Notes: a model not told the origin generated them from the sequence alone. 33,319 nucleotides of DNA from Intrasporangium_A sp039812505 (GCF_039812505.1 NZ_JBDIAQ010000024.1:1-33319), one strand, 5' to 3'. Shown: positions 8,627 through 16,837, numbered from the stretch's first letter. Program-made: numbers and translations.

Positions 8627-9435
8627 GCGAGAGCCGGGGCGGGCCGGCCGCGGGTGACTTCGCCCATGTGGACCACGTCGGGCGCCCGTCCGACTCGACG
8701 GGTCAGGCGTGGGCGGGCAAGTCGATCCCGACGCACGGTTTCGGGGAGGACACCGGTGCGGCTGCGCCGGGGCTCCTCGAGGCCCTGAACGCCATGCAGG
8801 AGGCGCCGACCCCGGAGTCCGAGACGGCGGCGATGCGGGCCGTCGCCGCCGCCCGCTGGCTCGTGCCGGTCGTCGCGGTCGCGACCGAGGTGACCGAGGC
8901 GAGCGGGAGCGCCGGTCGGAGCGACAAGCGCAGCGAGATGGCGACGGTGACCCTGACCGCCCCCGACGGCTCCCGTGCCCTGCCGATGTTCTCCTCACTC
9001 GCCGCCCTCGCCGACTGGGACCCCTCGGCCCGGCCGGTGGCGGTGCCGGCGGCCTCCGCCGCCCGGGCCGCCGTGAGCGAGGGCTGCGACGTCCTGGTCG
9101 TCGACGTGGCCTGCCGGCACGCCGTAGTCCTGCGTCCCACCATGGTGTGGGCGCTGGCCGAGCAGCGCGCCTGGCAGCCGAGCCATCTCGACGCAGAGGT
9201 GACCGGCCTGGTCGACCGGGCCTGCGCGCCGGAGCCGATCGTCCGGGCGCACCGGCTCGAGGCCGGGGAGCCGGCCGGTGCGGGAGTGCTGCGGGTCGTG
9301 CTCGGGGTGCGGCCGGGCCTGCCGGCCGACGAGATCAGCGCCCTGGCGACCCGGATCGGGGAACGGATCGCGACCGACGCGGCGGCGCGTGCGAGGATCG
9401 ACGCGCTGGTCTTCGCGCTCGAGGCGGCCGGCTGA
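8623..9435 (+). CDS. SseB-family protein
   Basis: A 270-residue protein beginning at a GTG that overlaps the priA stop. The first 75 residues are Gly/Ser/Ala-rich and look unstructured. From about residue 80 the sequence resembles the SseB (enhanced serine sensitivity) family: MPMFSSLAALADWDPSARPVAVPAASAARAAVSEGCDVLVVDVA is the typical N-terminal domain, followed by a smaller C-terminal domain (VLRVVLGVRPGL, IGERIATDAAARARIDALVFAL). No catalytic residues or membrane segments are seen. The biochemical role of SseB proteins is not established. The tail position of the histidine operon appears to recur in related actinobacteria, so co-expression is likely. A GGCGGG/CCCGCC palindrome at 9441-9452 just after the stop may end the operon. 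Confidence 0.8.
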   Translation: MSESRGGPAAGDFAHVDHVGRPSDSTGQAWAGKSIPTHGFGEDTGAAAPGLLEALNAMQEAPTPESETAAMRAVAAARWLVPVVAVATEVTEASGSAGRSDKRSEMATVTLTAPDGSRALPMFSSLAALADWDPSARPVAVPAASAARAAVSEGCDVLVVDVACRHAVVLRPTMVWALAEQRAWQPSHLDAEVTGLVDRACAPEPIVRAHRLEAGEPAGAGVLRVVLGVRPGLPADEISALATRIGERIATDAAARARIDALVFALEAAG

Positions 9436-9538
9436 GGCGGGGCGGGCCCGCCGCATGCCGGGGACTCGACGCAGGCCCCGCGGCCCGACGGTGGGGGAGT
9501 CGGACCGGTGACATCCACGACCGACCAGGAGGTGACCA

Positions 9539-10804
9539 GTGAGCGGACCGCTCGGCCTCATGGTCGACCCGGCCCTCGACGCGCAGCGCCGGCACGACCT
9601 GCGGCGGATGCGGATGGTGGCGACCGGCCTGCTCGTCCTCGCCGCGGTCGTCTACCTGCTCACCCGAGGTGACCAGACCGGCATCCTCGGCTTCGTCAAC
9701 GCGGGGGCCGAGGCCTCGATGGTCGGCGCCTGCGCGGACTGGTTCGCGGTCACCGCGCTGTTCCGGCACCCGCTGGGCCTGCCGATCCCGCACACGGCGC
9801 TGATCCCGCGCAAGAAGGAGATGATCGGGCGCAGCCTCGAGGAGTTCGTCGCCGAGAACTTCATGCGCCCCGAGATCATCCGGGAGCGGGTGCTGGACGC
9901 CGAGCCGACCCGGCGCGTCGCCGCGTGGGCCAGCTCGCCGGGGCACGCGAAACGGCTGGTCGACGAGGTTGCCACGGTGACCGCACACGTGCTGCAGCGG
10001 ATCCCCGACGCCGACATCCGGGCCGTCATCGAGCAGGCGGTGATCCCGCGGCTGAAGGCCGAGCCGGTCAGCGAGCTGGCCGGTGGCCTGCTCGACCAGG
10101 TCGTCCGCGACGACGCACACCGCGGCCTGGTCGACCTCGTGCTCGACGAGAGCCGGGCCTGGCTCGTGGAGAACGAGGACCTGTTCGAGGCGCTCATCAT
10201 CCAGCGCGCCCCGCTCTGGGTCCCCGACGCCGTCAACGACCTGGTCGCCCGCAAGGTCCACACCGAGGCGCTCAAGTGGCTGGCGGACATCCGGGCCGAT
10301 CCGCACCACTCGGTCCGGATCGCCCTGGACAAGCTGCTCGTCGACCTGGCCGACAACCTGCAGCACGACCCCGTCACCCAGGCCAAGGCCGAGCGGCTGA
10401 AGGAACGCATCCTGTCGCACCCGCAGGTCCCCGCGACCGCGATGTCGCTGTGGGTCTCCTTCCGCGGGGTGGCCGTCGCCTCGCTCGAGGACGCGGACGG
10501 GCCGGTGCGGGCCCGCGGGGTCCGCGAGGTGCAGGCGCTGGCCCGCCGGCTGCTGGCCGACCGGGGGCTGCGTGACCGGATCGACGCCCGGGTCTGCGAC
10601 GCCGCCGTCTACGCCGTCGAGCGCTACGGCACGGAGCTGACCCAGGTCATCAGCCACACCATCGACCGCTGGGACGGCCAGGAGACCGCCGAGCGCGTCG
10701 AGCTGCAGGTCGGCCGCGACCTGCAGTTCATCCGGATCAACGGCACCCTCGTCGGTGGCCTGATCGGGATGCTCATCCACGCGTTCTCGCTGCTGATCCC
10801 GTGA
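9539..10804 (+). CDS. DUF445-family membrane protein
   Basis: A 421-residue protein of the DUF445 family (function unknown). It has one hydrophobic segment near residues 28-46 (TGLLVLAAVVYLLTRG), then the conserved AGAEASMVGACADWFAVTALFRHPLGLPIPHTALIPRKKEMIG block. A long helical soluble region follows, and a C-terminal hydrophobic stretch (VGGLIGMLIHAFSLLIP) ends the protein. This gives two membrane anchors flanking a large domain. The start is a GTG preceded by a strong AGGAGG at 9527-9532, 6 nt upstream. It is transcribed alone and converges with the ABC permease gene. I can place it in a family but cannot give a function. Confidence 0.85.
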   Translation: MSGPLGLMVDPALDAQRRHDLRRMRMVATGLLVLAAVVYLLTRGDQTGILGFVNAGAEASMVGACADWFAVTALFRHPLGLPIPHTALIPRKKEMIGRSLEEFVAENFMRPEIIRERVLDAEPTRRVAAWASSPGHAKRLVDEVATVTAHVLQRIPDADIRAVIEQAVIPRLKAEPVSELAGGLLDQVVRDDAHRGLVDLVLDESRAWLVENEDLFEALIIQRAPLWVPDAVNDLVARKVHTEALKWLADIRADPHHSVRIALDKLLVDLADNLQHDPVTQAKAERLKERILSHPQVPATAMSLWVSFRGVAVASLEDADGPVRARGVREVQALARRLLADRGLRDRIDARVCDAAVYAVERYGTELTQVISHTIDRWDGQETAERVELQVGRDLQFIRINGTLVGGLIGMLIHAFSLLIP

Positions 10805-10808
10805 GGGG

Positions 10809-10835
10809 GCGCGGCACTTCGTGCGCACTCGACGG
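10809..10835 (+). repeat. 27-bp dispersed intergenic element, copy 1
   Basis: This segment matches the reverse complement of 14719-14745 at 24 of 27 positions, including 15 consecutive identical bases (GTGCGCACTCGACGG). Both copies lie in the short gap between two convergent genes. See the second copy and the finding on this repeat. Confidence 0.75.
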
Positions 10836-10838
10836 TGG

Positions 10839-10852
10839 GGGTGGACCCACCC
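10839..10852. terminator. Possible bidirectional terminator hairpin between convergent genes
   Basis: GGGTGG and CCACCC form a compact perfect hairpin in the 51-nt gap between the DUF445 gene and the convergent ABC permease gene. No T-run follows on either strand, so termination is inferred from position and symmetry. Confidence 0.4.
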
Positions 10853-10855
10853 GCC

Positions 10856-11638
10856 TCAGACCGAGCGCTGGTAGGCGCGGAAGGCCTGCGTCGACAGCCA
10901 GCCCATGACCAGGGCCAGAACCGCGAGCCCGCCGAGCCGGGACCACACCGCGGCCCAGTCCGGCGTCGCCGACAGGGCCTCGCGGCCGACCACGACCGTC
11001 CAGTCGAGCGGGTTCCAGGTCGCGATGTCCCGCAGCCACGACGGCGCGAGCCGCGGGTCCATGATCGCCGACGAGAGGAACGCGAGCGGCAGCGAGAGCA
11101 GCTGGCTGATCCCGATGAGCGCGTTCTGTTCCCGCGCGAGCAGGGCCACCGCGTTCGACAGCGCCGCGAAGACGACGGTGAGCAGCACCGCGGCGACCAG
11201 GGTCAGCCCGATCCCGGCGAGCGGCCGCTCGAAACGTGCCCCAGCGGCATACGCGATCCCGATGATGATGAGCGTCTGCACAACGGCGGTGATGCTCTGG
11301 TAGGCGATCGTGCCGTTCATCAGCGCCCCCCGGCGTACCGGCGAGGCGAGCATCCGGTCCATCACGCCGAGATTCATGTCCTCGATGTAGACGGTGCCGG
11401 CCCACGCGGCGGAGAAGAGCACCGTCATCGCGACGACACCGGGCGTGAGGAACTCGAGGTAGGACCGACCGCCCGCGCCGAAACCGGGGATCTGGACGGC
11501 CTTCTCGAACAGGGCCCCGAAGAGCAGCAGCCAGATCGCCGGCTGGACCAGCGTGATGAGCACGAACGCCGGTTGCCGCAGCAGGGCGGTGACCGTGCGT
11601 TTCGTCATGAGGGCCGAGTGGACCGCTAGGGTGCTCAC
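10856..11638 (-). CDS. ABC-2 type exporter, permease subunit
   Basis: The 260-residue membrane protein has about six hydrophobic segments (for example PAFVLITLVQPAIWLLLFGALF, GVVAMTVLFSAAWAGTVYI, LTLVAAVLLTVVFAALSNAVALLA, LLSLPLAFLSSAIM, LGGLAVLALVMGWLSTQAF). The arrangement and the NPLDWTVVVGREAL stretch near the C-terminus are those of ABC-2/DrrB-type permeases. It should pair with the ATPase encoded immediately upstream on the same strand to form an efflux or export complex. Its GTG start overlaps the ATPase stop by 4 nt, showing translational coupling. A longer reading frame running into the ATPase region is an artefact. The substrate is unknown; drug or lipid export is usual for this subfamily. 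Confidence 0.88.
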   Translation of the reverse strand: MSTLAVHSALMTKRTVTALLRQPAFVLITLVQPAIWLLLFGALFEKAVQIPGFGAGGRSYLEFLTPGVVAMTVLFSAAWAGTVYIEDMNLGVMDRMLASPVRRGALMNGTIAYQSITAVVQTLIIIGIAYAAGARFERPLAGIGLTLVAAVLLTVVFAALSNAVALLAREQNALIGISQLLSLPLAFLSSAIMDPRLAPSWLRDIATWNPLDWTVVVGREALSATPDWAAVWSRLGGLAVLALVMGWLSTQAFRAYQRSV

Positions 11639-12633
11639 GCCCCCACCTCCTCGAACGAGCGGCCCGCATGCCGCAGGTAGACGTCGTCCAGCGAGGGGCG
11701 CGAGACGGTCGCGGAGGTGACGCCGATCCCGGCTTGCTCGAGCGCGGCCAGCACAAGGGGTATGACGCTCGCACCCTCGTCGCTGCGAGCGCGGACCGCG
11801 CGGCCCTCGTGCGACACGTCGACGAGCGTGACGATCCGGGACAGGCGCTCGGCGGCGAGGGCCCCGGTCGCCGCGTCGGCGACCTCGATGACGACCCGGT
11901 CGCCGTGCAGCTCGCGCTTCAGCTCGTCGGGCGTCCCGGCCGCGACGACCCGCCCGCGGTCGACGATGGCGAGCCGGTCGGACAGGTGGTCGGCCTCGTC
12001 GAGGTAGTGCGTCGTGAGCAGGACGCTCGTGTGCTCCTCGACGGCCAGCTGTTCGATCTGCGCCCACAGCTCGGACCGCGCCTCCGGGTCCAGACCGGTG
12101 GTGGGTTCGTCGAGGAAGAGCACCGCCGGCCGGGCCACCAGACCGATGGCGACGTCGAGCTTGCGGCTCATGCCGCCGCTGTAGGTCTTGGTCAGCCGGT
12201 CCGCGGCGTCGGCCAGGCCGAACCGGGTGAGCAGCTCCCCGGAGCGGTCGCGGGCCTCGGACCGGGACAGCCCGTGGATCCGGCCGGTCATGACGAGGCT
12301 CTCGCGGCCGGTCATCATCGGGGCGGTGCTGGGCTTCTGAGAGACCAGCCCGATCGCGTGGCGGACCGCCCCCGGCTCGTGCCGGACGTCGTGGCCGGCG
12401 ACGACGGCGGTGCCGGAGTCGGCACGCGAGAGGGTCGAGAGGATCTTGACCGTCGTCGACTTGCCGGCTCCGTTGGGGCCGAGCAACCCGAAGATCTCGC
12501 CTCGCCCGACCTCGAGGGAGAGCCCGTCGAGGGCTCGCACGGGTGGGGCCCCGCGGCGGCCGGGGTACGTCTTGACCAGGTCGGTGGCGACGACCGCGGT
12601 CGTGGTCCTGCTCGCCGTCGTGACGTCGTGCAT
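11635..12633 (-). CDS. ABC transporter ATP-binding protein, DrrA-like
   Basis: The nucleotide-binding subunit of an ABC-2 exporter (332 residues). The ATPase domain occupies residues 15-240: Walker A GPNGAGKST at 52-60, Q-loop Gln99, signature YSGGM at 151-155, Walker B VLFLDEP at 171-177, and switch His209 in LLTTHYLDEADHLSDR. A C-terminal extension of about 90 residues ending in PSLDDVYLRHAGRSFEE is characteristic of the DrrA (daunorubicin-resistance) group. A good AGGAG site precedes the ATG. It is the first gene of the permease pair and lies 188 nt downstream of the padR gene on the same strand, which suggests a PadR-regulated efflux system. The substrate cannot be inferred. Confidence 0.93.
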   Translation of the reverse strand: MHDVTTASRTTTAVVATDLVKTYPGRRGAPPVRALDGLSLEVGRGEIFGLLGPNGAGKSTTVKILSTLSRADSGTAVVAGHDVRHEPGAVRHAIGLVSQKPSTAPMMTGRESLVMTGRIHGLSRSEARDRSGELLTRFGLADAADRLTKTYSGGMSRKLDVAIGLVARPAVLFLDEPTTGLDPEARSELWAQIEQLAVEEHTSVLLTTHYLDEADHLSDRLAIVDRGRVVAAGTPDELKRELHGDRVVIEVADAATGALAAERLSRIVTLVDVSHEGRAVRARSDEGASVIPLVLAALEQAGIGVTSATVSRPSLDDVYLRHAGRSFEEVGA

Positions 12634-12763
12634 GGTGACTCCTGTGGTGCGGGTGGCCGGGAGACGGCCACCGAGGTGGGGGAGTCGGTCGCGCAGTGCC
12701 GTAGGCTCAGGTTGTGCCTTGGGTTCCTGCTGCGGATCGCTGCAGCGGCTGACTCGAGGAGGG

Positions 12764-12795
12764 CCCCGGCCGGACGTTGCCGCGTTCGGCCGGGG
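12764..12795. terminator. GC-rich hairpin between padR and the ABC exporter genes
   Basis: CCCCGGCCG (12764-12772) and CGGCCGGGG (12787-12795) form a perfect 9-bp stem with a 14-nt loop. It lies just after the padR stop (minus strand) and could end or attenuate padR transcription before the ABC genes. It could equally act on the plus strand after a tiny leaderless ORF at 12714-12752. No U-tract follows. Confidence 0.45.
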
Positions 12796-12821
12796 TTGTC
12801 ATGGGGCCGGTGGATGTGTCG

Positions 12822-13535
12822 TCAGGGTGTGTCTGCCGGGGCCTCGGTATCGTCCGCGAGGGTGTCCCGCAGCATGCGTCCCTCCTCCCCGAAATGTCGG
12901 AGCGGGTCGCGCAGGATCTCCTCCATCGGGATGCCGCAGGCCCGCAGCTCGTGCATCCGGCGCCAGACCTTGACCCCGCCCAGGGTGTTGGAGCGGATCT
13001 GGCCGGCCAGCTGCGCGGCATACTCCCGTTCGGCGGTGAGCATCGCCGCGCGGAAGGTGCTCTCGACGAGGAAGACCTCCGGGAGCCCCTGCTCGCGCGC
13101 CCAGTCGTTCGCGGCGCCGGCCGACCTCAGCTCGAGGTCGAGCCGGCTGACGCGCTCCTCGAGCAGCCTCGCGGCCTCGTCCGGGGGGATTCCGCCGATC
13201 AGCGACAGCGCGGACTCGAGGCTGGACGGGTCGTGTGTCGGCGTGCTCAGCAGCTCGGAGAGCCAGTCCTCGAACTCCTCGACTCCGGCCTGGGTGAGCT
13301 CGTAGACGGTGCGCTCCGGCCGGTTGCCCTCCCGCACCTTCTCCCGCGCCGAGATCAGGCCGTGCTTCTCGAGGGAGGCGACCACGGAGTAGAGGGAGCC
13401 GTAGTTGAGCTTGATGCTCTGCTCCTTGCCCCGGTGGCGCAGGGTCGAGGAGATCTCGTAGGGGTGCATCGGCCGCTCGCCGAGGCAGGCGAGCACGGCC
13501 AGCGCGAGGGGGTTGTTGACTCGACGACGGCTCAT
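12822..13535 (-). CDS. PadR-family transcriptional regulator
   Basis: A 237-residue winged-helix repressor. The N-terminal DNA-binding domain (about residues 8-85) shows PadR hallmarks: NPLALAVLACLGERPMHPYEI, then LNYGSLYSVVASLEKHGLI and PERTVYELTQAG. The rest (about 90-190) is the helical PadR C-terminal dimerisation domain. The ATG at 13535 is chosen because it starts the conserved domain and follows a GAGGAA ribosome site; a more upstream ATG at 13610 lies inside the promoter. It is encoded upstream of the ABC exporter pair on the same strand, the usual arrangement in which a PadR protein represses its own gene and a neighbouring efflux pump until a ligand binds. A palindrome over its promoter supports autoregulation. 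Confidence 0.9.
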   Translation of the reverse strand: MSRRRVNNPLALAVLACLGERPMHPYEISSTLRHRGKEQSIKLNYGSLYSVVASLEKHGLISAREKVREGNRPERTVYELTQAGVEEFEDWLSELLSTPTHDPSSLESALSLIGGIPPDEAARLLEERVSRLDLELRSAGAANDWAREQGLPEVFLVESTFRAAMLTAEREYAAQLAGQIRSNTLGGVKVWRRMHELRACGIPMEEILRDPLRHFGEEGRMLRDTLADDTEAPADTP

Positions 13536-13569
13536 CGAGGTTCCTCTGGATCGGATAGCAGGGCTCGGG

Positions 13570-13610
13570 TACTCGATCTCGAGTATTCGATAACGAGTCT
13601 CCTGCGTCAA
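13570..13610 (-). promoter_or_regulatory. padR promoter with overlapping palindromic operator
   Basis: On the minus strand TTGACG (13605-13610) and AATACT (13582-13587) form a promoter with a 17-nt spacer. A palindrome, TACTCGA and TCGAGTA separated by 2 nt (13570-13585), covers the end of the -10 box and the expected start of transcription. A further related half-site (TATCGA) lies in the spacer. A bound dimer would block RNA polymerase, so this is the likely PadR operator. Confidence 0.65.
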
Positions 13611-13693
13611 GCCCCTTTCCGGCGCGAGGCCGTAGCGTGGACCGCAGGTGTGCCGATCCGTGGCACCGGCGTGAGGAAGGAGCGAGGTCTCAG

Positions 13694-14692
13694 ATGCGAG
13701 CCCGTGAGGTGGTGCTTCGGTCGAGACCGGTCGGGTGGCCGGTGCCAGGCGACTTCGAGCTCGTCGAGCGCGAGCTGCCGCCCCTGCACGACGGCCAGGT
13801 CCTCGTGCGCAACGAGGTCCTGTCGGTCGACCCCTACATGCGCGGACGGATGAGCGACGCGAAGTCCTACGCCGCCCCGTACGCCCTCGACGAGGCCATG
13901 CACGGGGGAGCGGTCGGCGTCGTCGAGGAGTCCCACGCGGACGGGGTGGACGTCGGCGACCACGTACTGCACGCGCTCGGCTGGCGCGACGTCGCCGTGG
14001 TCGACCACCGCTCGGTGCGGGTCGTCGACACGTCGGCGGCCTCCGCCTCCGCCTACCTCGGCGTCCTCGGGATGCCGGGCCTGACGGCGTACGCCGGGCT
14101 GACCCGGATCGCCGCCCTGGCTCCGGGTGATGTGGTCTTCGTGTCCGGTGCGGCCGGAGCGGTGGGGGGCACGGCGGGGCAGATCGCGCGGGCGCTCGGC
14201 GCGGCGCGGGTCGTGGGCAGTGCCGGCAGCGCGGAGAAGGTCGCCTACGTCACGGGGGAGCTCGGCTTCGACGCGGCGTTCAACTACCACGACGGGAAGG
14301 TGAGCCGGCAGCTGCGCGAGGCGGCGCCCGAGGGGGTCGACGTCTACTTCGACAACGTCGGCGGCGAGCACCTCGAGGCGGCGATCGGCTCGCTGCGGCG
14401 CGACGGCCGGATCGCGATCTGCGGTGCCATCTCGGCCTACAACGCGACCGAGCCGGCGCCCGGCCCGAAGAACCTCAGCCGCCTGGTCCAGACCCGGGGC
14501 CGGATCCAGGGCTTCCTCGTCAGCGACCACCAGGACCTGGCCGAGGAGTACTGGGGACGCGCCGGTGGCTGGCTCGCGGACGGGTCGCTGAGGTTCCGGG
14601 AGACGTTCGTCGACGGGCTCGGGCACGCCGTCGACGCGTTCCTCGGCCTGCTGCACGGCGAGAACATCGGCAAGATGCTCGTGCGCCCGTGA
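13694..14692 (+). CDS. NADP-dependent oxidoreductase, medium-chain dehydrogenase family (CurA / prostaglandin-reductase-like)
   Basis: A 332-residue zinc-independent medium-chain reductase that probably reduces C=C bonds of alpha,beta-unsaturated ketones or aldehydes with NADPH. The N-terminal substrate domain contains LSVDPYMRGRM, a hallmark of the CurA/leukotriene B4 12-hydroxydehydrogenase group. The Rossmann domain starts near residue 145 with VFVSGAAGAVGGTAGQIA (nucleotide-binding glycines about 152-160), then YFDNVGGEHLEAAI and RIQGFLVSD. Cysteine zinc ligands are absent, as expected. The gene is divergent from padR and converges with the EF-G-like gene. An AAGGAG site lies upstream of the ATG. 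A possible -10 box TAGCGT is at 13633-13638. PadR may influence it through the shared intergenic region, but that is speculation. Confidence 0.88.
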   Translation: MRAREVVLRSRPVGWPVPGDFELVERELPPLHDGQVLVRNEVLSVDPYMRGRMSDAKSYAAPYALDEAMHGGAVGVVEESHADGVDVGDHVLHALGWRDVAVVDHRSVRVVDTSAASASAYLGVLGMPGLTAYAGLTRIAALAPGDVVFVSGAAGAVGGTAGQIARALGAARVVGSAGSAEKVAYVTGELGFDAAFNYHDGKVSRQLREAAPEGVDVYFDNVGGEHLEAAIGSLRRDGRIAICGAISAYNATEPAPGPKNLSRLVQTRGRIQGFLVSDHQDLAEEYWGRAGGWLADGSLRFRETFVDGLGHAVDAFLGLLHGENIGKMLVRP

Positions 14693-14716
14693 CCCGACCG
14701 ACCTGAGCGCCCACAT

Positions 14717-14779
14717 CCCCGTCGAGTGCGCACCGTGTGCCGCGCTGGGCCCGGTACGTGCTGTGCACTCGACGAGGGG
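14717..14779. terminator. Convergent-gene terminator hairpin containing the 27-bp dispersed element, copy 2
   Basis: GTCGAGTGC (14721-14729) and GCACTCGAC (14765-14773) form a perfect 9-bp stem, extended by CCCC and GGGG on the outside with a 2-nt bulge. The loop of about 35 nt contains GGGCCC. The left arm with its flank (14719-14745) is the reverse complement of the element at 10809-10835. The structure fills the 90-nt gap between two convergent genes and is well placed to end transcription from both sides. Confidence 0.6.
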
Positions 14780-14782
14780 TGC

Positions 14783-16837
14783 CTACTGCGCGGCGAGCAG
14801 CGCCTTGACCTTGTCGGCCGGCAGCAGGTCGTGACGCAGCTGTTCTCGGGTGAACGAGCCGGTGCCGTGCGAGACCGACCGCAGGTCGATCGGGTAGCGC
14901 GACAGCTCGGACGCGGGCACCTCGGCGTGCACCACGGTCCACCCGGGCTCCTCGCCCGGCTCGGTGCCCACCACCTGGCCGCGCCGGCCGCGCAGGTCGG
15001 ACATGACCGAGCCGAGGTACTCGTCGGCGGTGGTGACCGACACGCTGTCGATCGGCTCGAGCAGGGCCATCGTCGACTCGTTGGCCGCCTCCTTCAGGGC
15101 GAGCGCCGCCGCCGTCTGGAAGGCGACGTCGGAGGAGTCGACCGAGTGCGCCTTGCCGTCCACGAGTGTGACCCGCACGTCGACGACCGGGTGCCCGGTG
15201 AGCAGCCCCTTCTCCAGCTGAGCCCGGGCCCCCTTCTCGACCGAGGGGATGAACTGGCGCGGCACGGCGCCGCCGACGACCTTGTCGACGAACTCGAAGC
15301 CGGCCCCGCGCGGCAGCGGCTCCACCTCGATCTGGCAGACGGCGTACTGGCCGTGCCCGCCGGACTGCTTGACGTGCCGGCCCTGCACCGCCACCTTGCG
15401 CACGAACGTCTCACGCAGGGCGGTGCGGTGCGGCTCCGCGGTGACCGTGACGCCGTAGCGGTCGGCCAGCTGCGCGATGAGGTCGTCGAGGTGGGCCTGG
15501 CCCATCGTCCACAGCACCATCTGGTCGGTGTCGGCGGCGTGCTCCATCCGGACGGTGACGTCCTCGGCGGCGATCCGCTGCAGCGCGGCGGCCAGCTTGT
15601 CCTCGTCGGACTTCGTCGCCGGCCTGATCGCGACCGGCAGCTGCGGCTCCGGCAGCAGCCACGGGGCCACCACCGCGGGCCGCTCGGTCGAGGACAGCGT
15701 GTCCGAGGTCTCGGCCCGCGAGAGCTTGGAGACCAGGATGATGTCGCCGGCGATCCCGTGCGAGACCGGCCGGTGGGTGTCGCCCAGCGGGCTGGCCAGC
15801 GGCCCGAGCCGCTCGTCCTCGTCGTGGGCCGCGTGGGCCTCGACGTCGTGCCCGACGAAGTCGCCCATGTGGCCCGAGACGTGCACGCTCTGGTCGACCT
15901 CGAGCCGGCCCGAGAAGATGCGCACCAGCGAGAGCCGCCCGACGTAGGGGTCGGTCGAGGTCTTGATGACCTGCGCGACCAGGGGCGCCTCGACGTCGCA
16001 GCGGACGTCCTTGACGGGAGCGCCGGCGGGAGTGTGGACCGGCGGCAACCACGACGCGCTGGGGTCGGGGAAGGCATGCTCGATGATGGTGAGCAGCTCG
16101 GAGATCCCGACGTCGCGGCGGGCGGCCACCGGCACGATGGGGAAGAAGCTGCCGCGGTTGATCGCGGTGCGCAGGTCGGCGATGAGGGTGTCGGTGTCCA
16201 GCTGCTCGCCCTCGAGGTAGCGGTCGAGCAGCGAGGCGTCCTCGGACTCCTCGATGATCGACTCGATGAGCTCGCTCCGGGCGGCGTCGTGCTCGTCGGA
16301 CGCGCCGGTCAGCAGCCCCACGATGGAGCCCACGTCACCGTCGGCCAGCACCGGCCAGTGCGTCGCCCGCGCGTCGCCGAAGACCCGTCGGCAGGTCTCG
16401 ACCGTCGCGGCGAAGTCGGCGCGTGGCTGGTCCAGGTGGGTGACCACGACCGCGCGTGGCATGTCGATCGACGCGCACTCGCGCCACAGCAGCGCGACCG
16501 GTCGGTCGATCTCGTCGGCCGCCGAGACGACGAAGACGGCCGCGTCGGCAGCCCGCAGCCCGGCCCGCAGCTCGCCGACGAAGTCGGGGAAGCCGGGCGT
16601 GTCGATCAGGTTGACGGCCACCCCGTTGCTGTCGAGGGCGGCGACCGTCACGGAGGTGGAGCGCTCGTGCTCACCCTCGCGCGGCCGGTGTCCGGGGACC
16701 CGCGCCGCGACGAGGTGGTCGAACAGGGTCGTCTTGCCGGCGCCTCCCGGCCCGACGAGGACGACGTTGCGGATGTCCTGCGGCGCCGCCGGGTCCGGGG
16801 CCGCAGGGAGGTCTTGTCTGCCGGTGGGTCTCGCCAT
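14783..16837 (-). CDS. Elongation factor G-like GTPase (EF-G2 type)
   Basis: A 684-residue translational GTPase with EF-G domain order: G domain (about 20-270), domain II (VAQVIKTSTDPYVGRLSLVRIFSGRL), domain III (LAAALQRIAAEDVTVRMEH), domain IV (SGGHGQYAVCQIEVEPL) and domain V (EPIDSVSVTTADEYLGSVMSDLRGRRGQV). The P-loop is GPGGAGKTT (29-37) and the G3 motif DTPGF (79-83). The G4 motif reads THLD (133-136) instead of NKMD, and the switch I region lacks the usual EF-G form, so this is not the canonical ribosome translocase. It resembles the second EF-G of actinobacteria, whose role is unclear. The ATG at 16837 begins the conserved protein; the longer frame upstream is not supported. It is transcribed alone, divergent from infC. 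Confidence 0.9.
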   Translation of the reverse strand: MARPTGRQDLPAAPDPAAPQDIRNVVLVGPGGAGKTTLFDHLVAARVPGHRPREGEHERSTSVTVAALDSNGVAVNLIDTPGFPDFVGELRAGLRAADAAVFVVSAADEIDRPVALLWRECASIDMPRAVVVTHLDQPRADFAATVETCRRVFGDARATHWPVLADGDVGSIVGLLTGASDEHDAARSELIESIIEESEDASLLDRYLEGEQLDTDTLIADLRTAINRGSFFPIVPVAARRDVGISELLTIIEHAFPDPSASWLPPVHTPAGAPVKDVRCDVEAPLVAQVIKTSTDPYVGRLSLVRIFSGRLEVDQSVHVSGHMGDFVGHDVEAHAAHDEDERLGPLASPLGDTHRPVSHGIAGDIILVSKLSRAETSDTLSSTERPAVVAPWLLPEPQLPVAIRPATKSDEDKLAAALQRIAAEDVTVRMEHAADTDQMVLWTMGQAHLDDLIAQLADRYGVTVTAEPHRTALRETFVRKVAVQGRHVKQSGGHGQYAVCQIEVEPLPRGAGFEFVDKVVGGAVPRQFIPSVEKGARAQLEKGLLTGHPVVDVRVTLVDGKAHSVDSSDVAFQTAAALALKEAANESTMALLEPIDSVSVTTADEYLGSVMSDLRGRRGQVVGTEPGEEPGWTVVHAEVPASELSRYPIDLRSVSHGTGSFTREQLRHDLLPADKVKALLAAQ

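Noticed and set aside
10856..12067. 403-codon reading of the ABC permease
   Set aside because: The first 143 codons run antiparallel in sense to nothing and overlap the ATPase gene in another frame; the coupled GTG at 11638 gives a normal permease.
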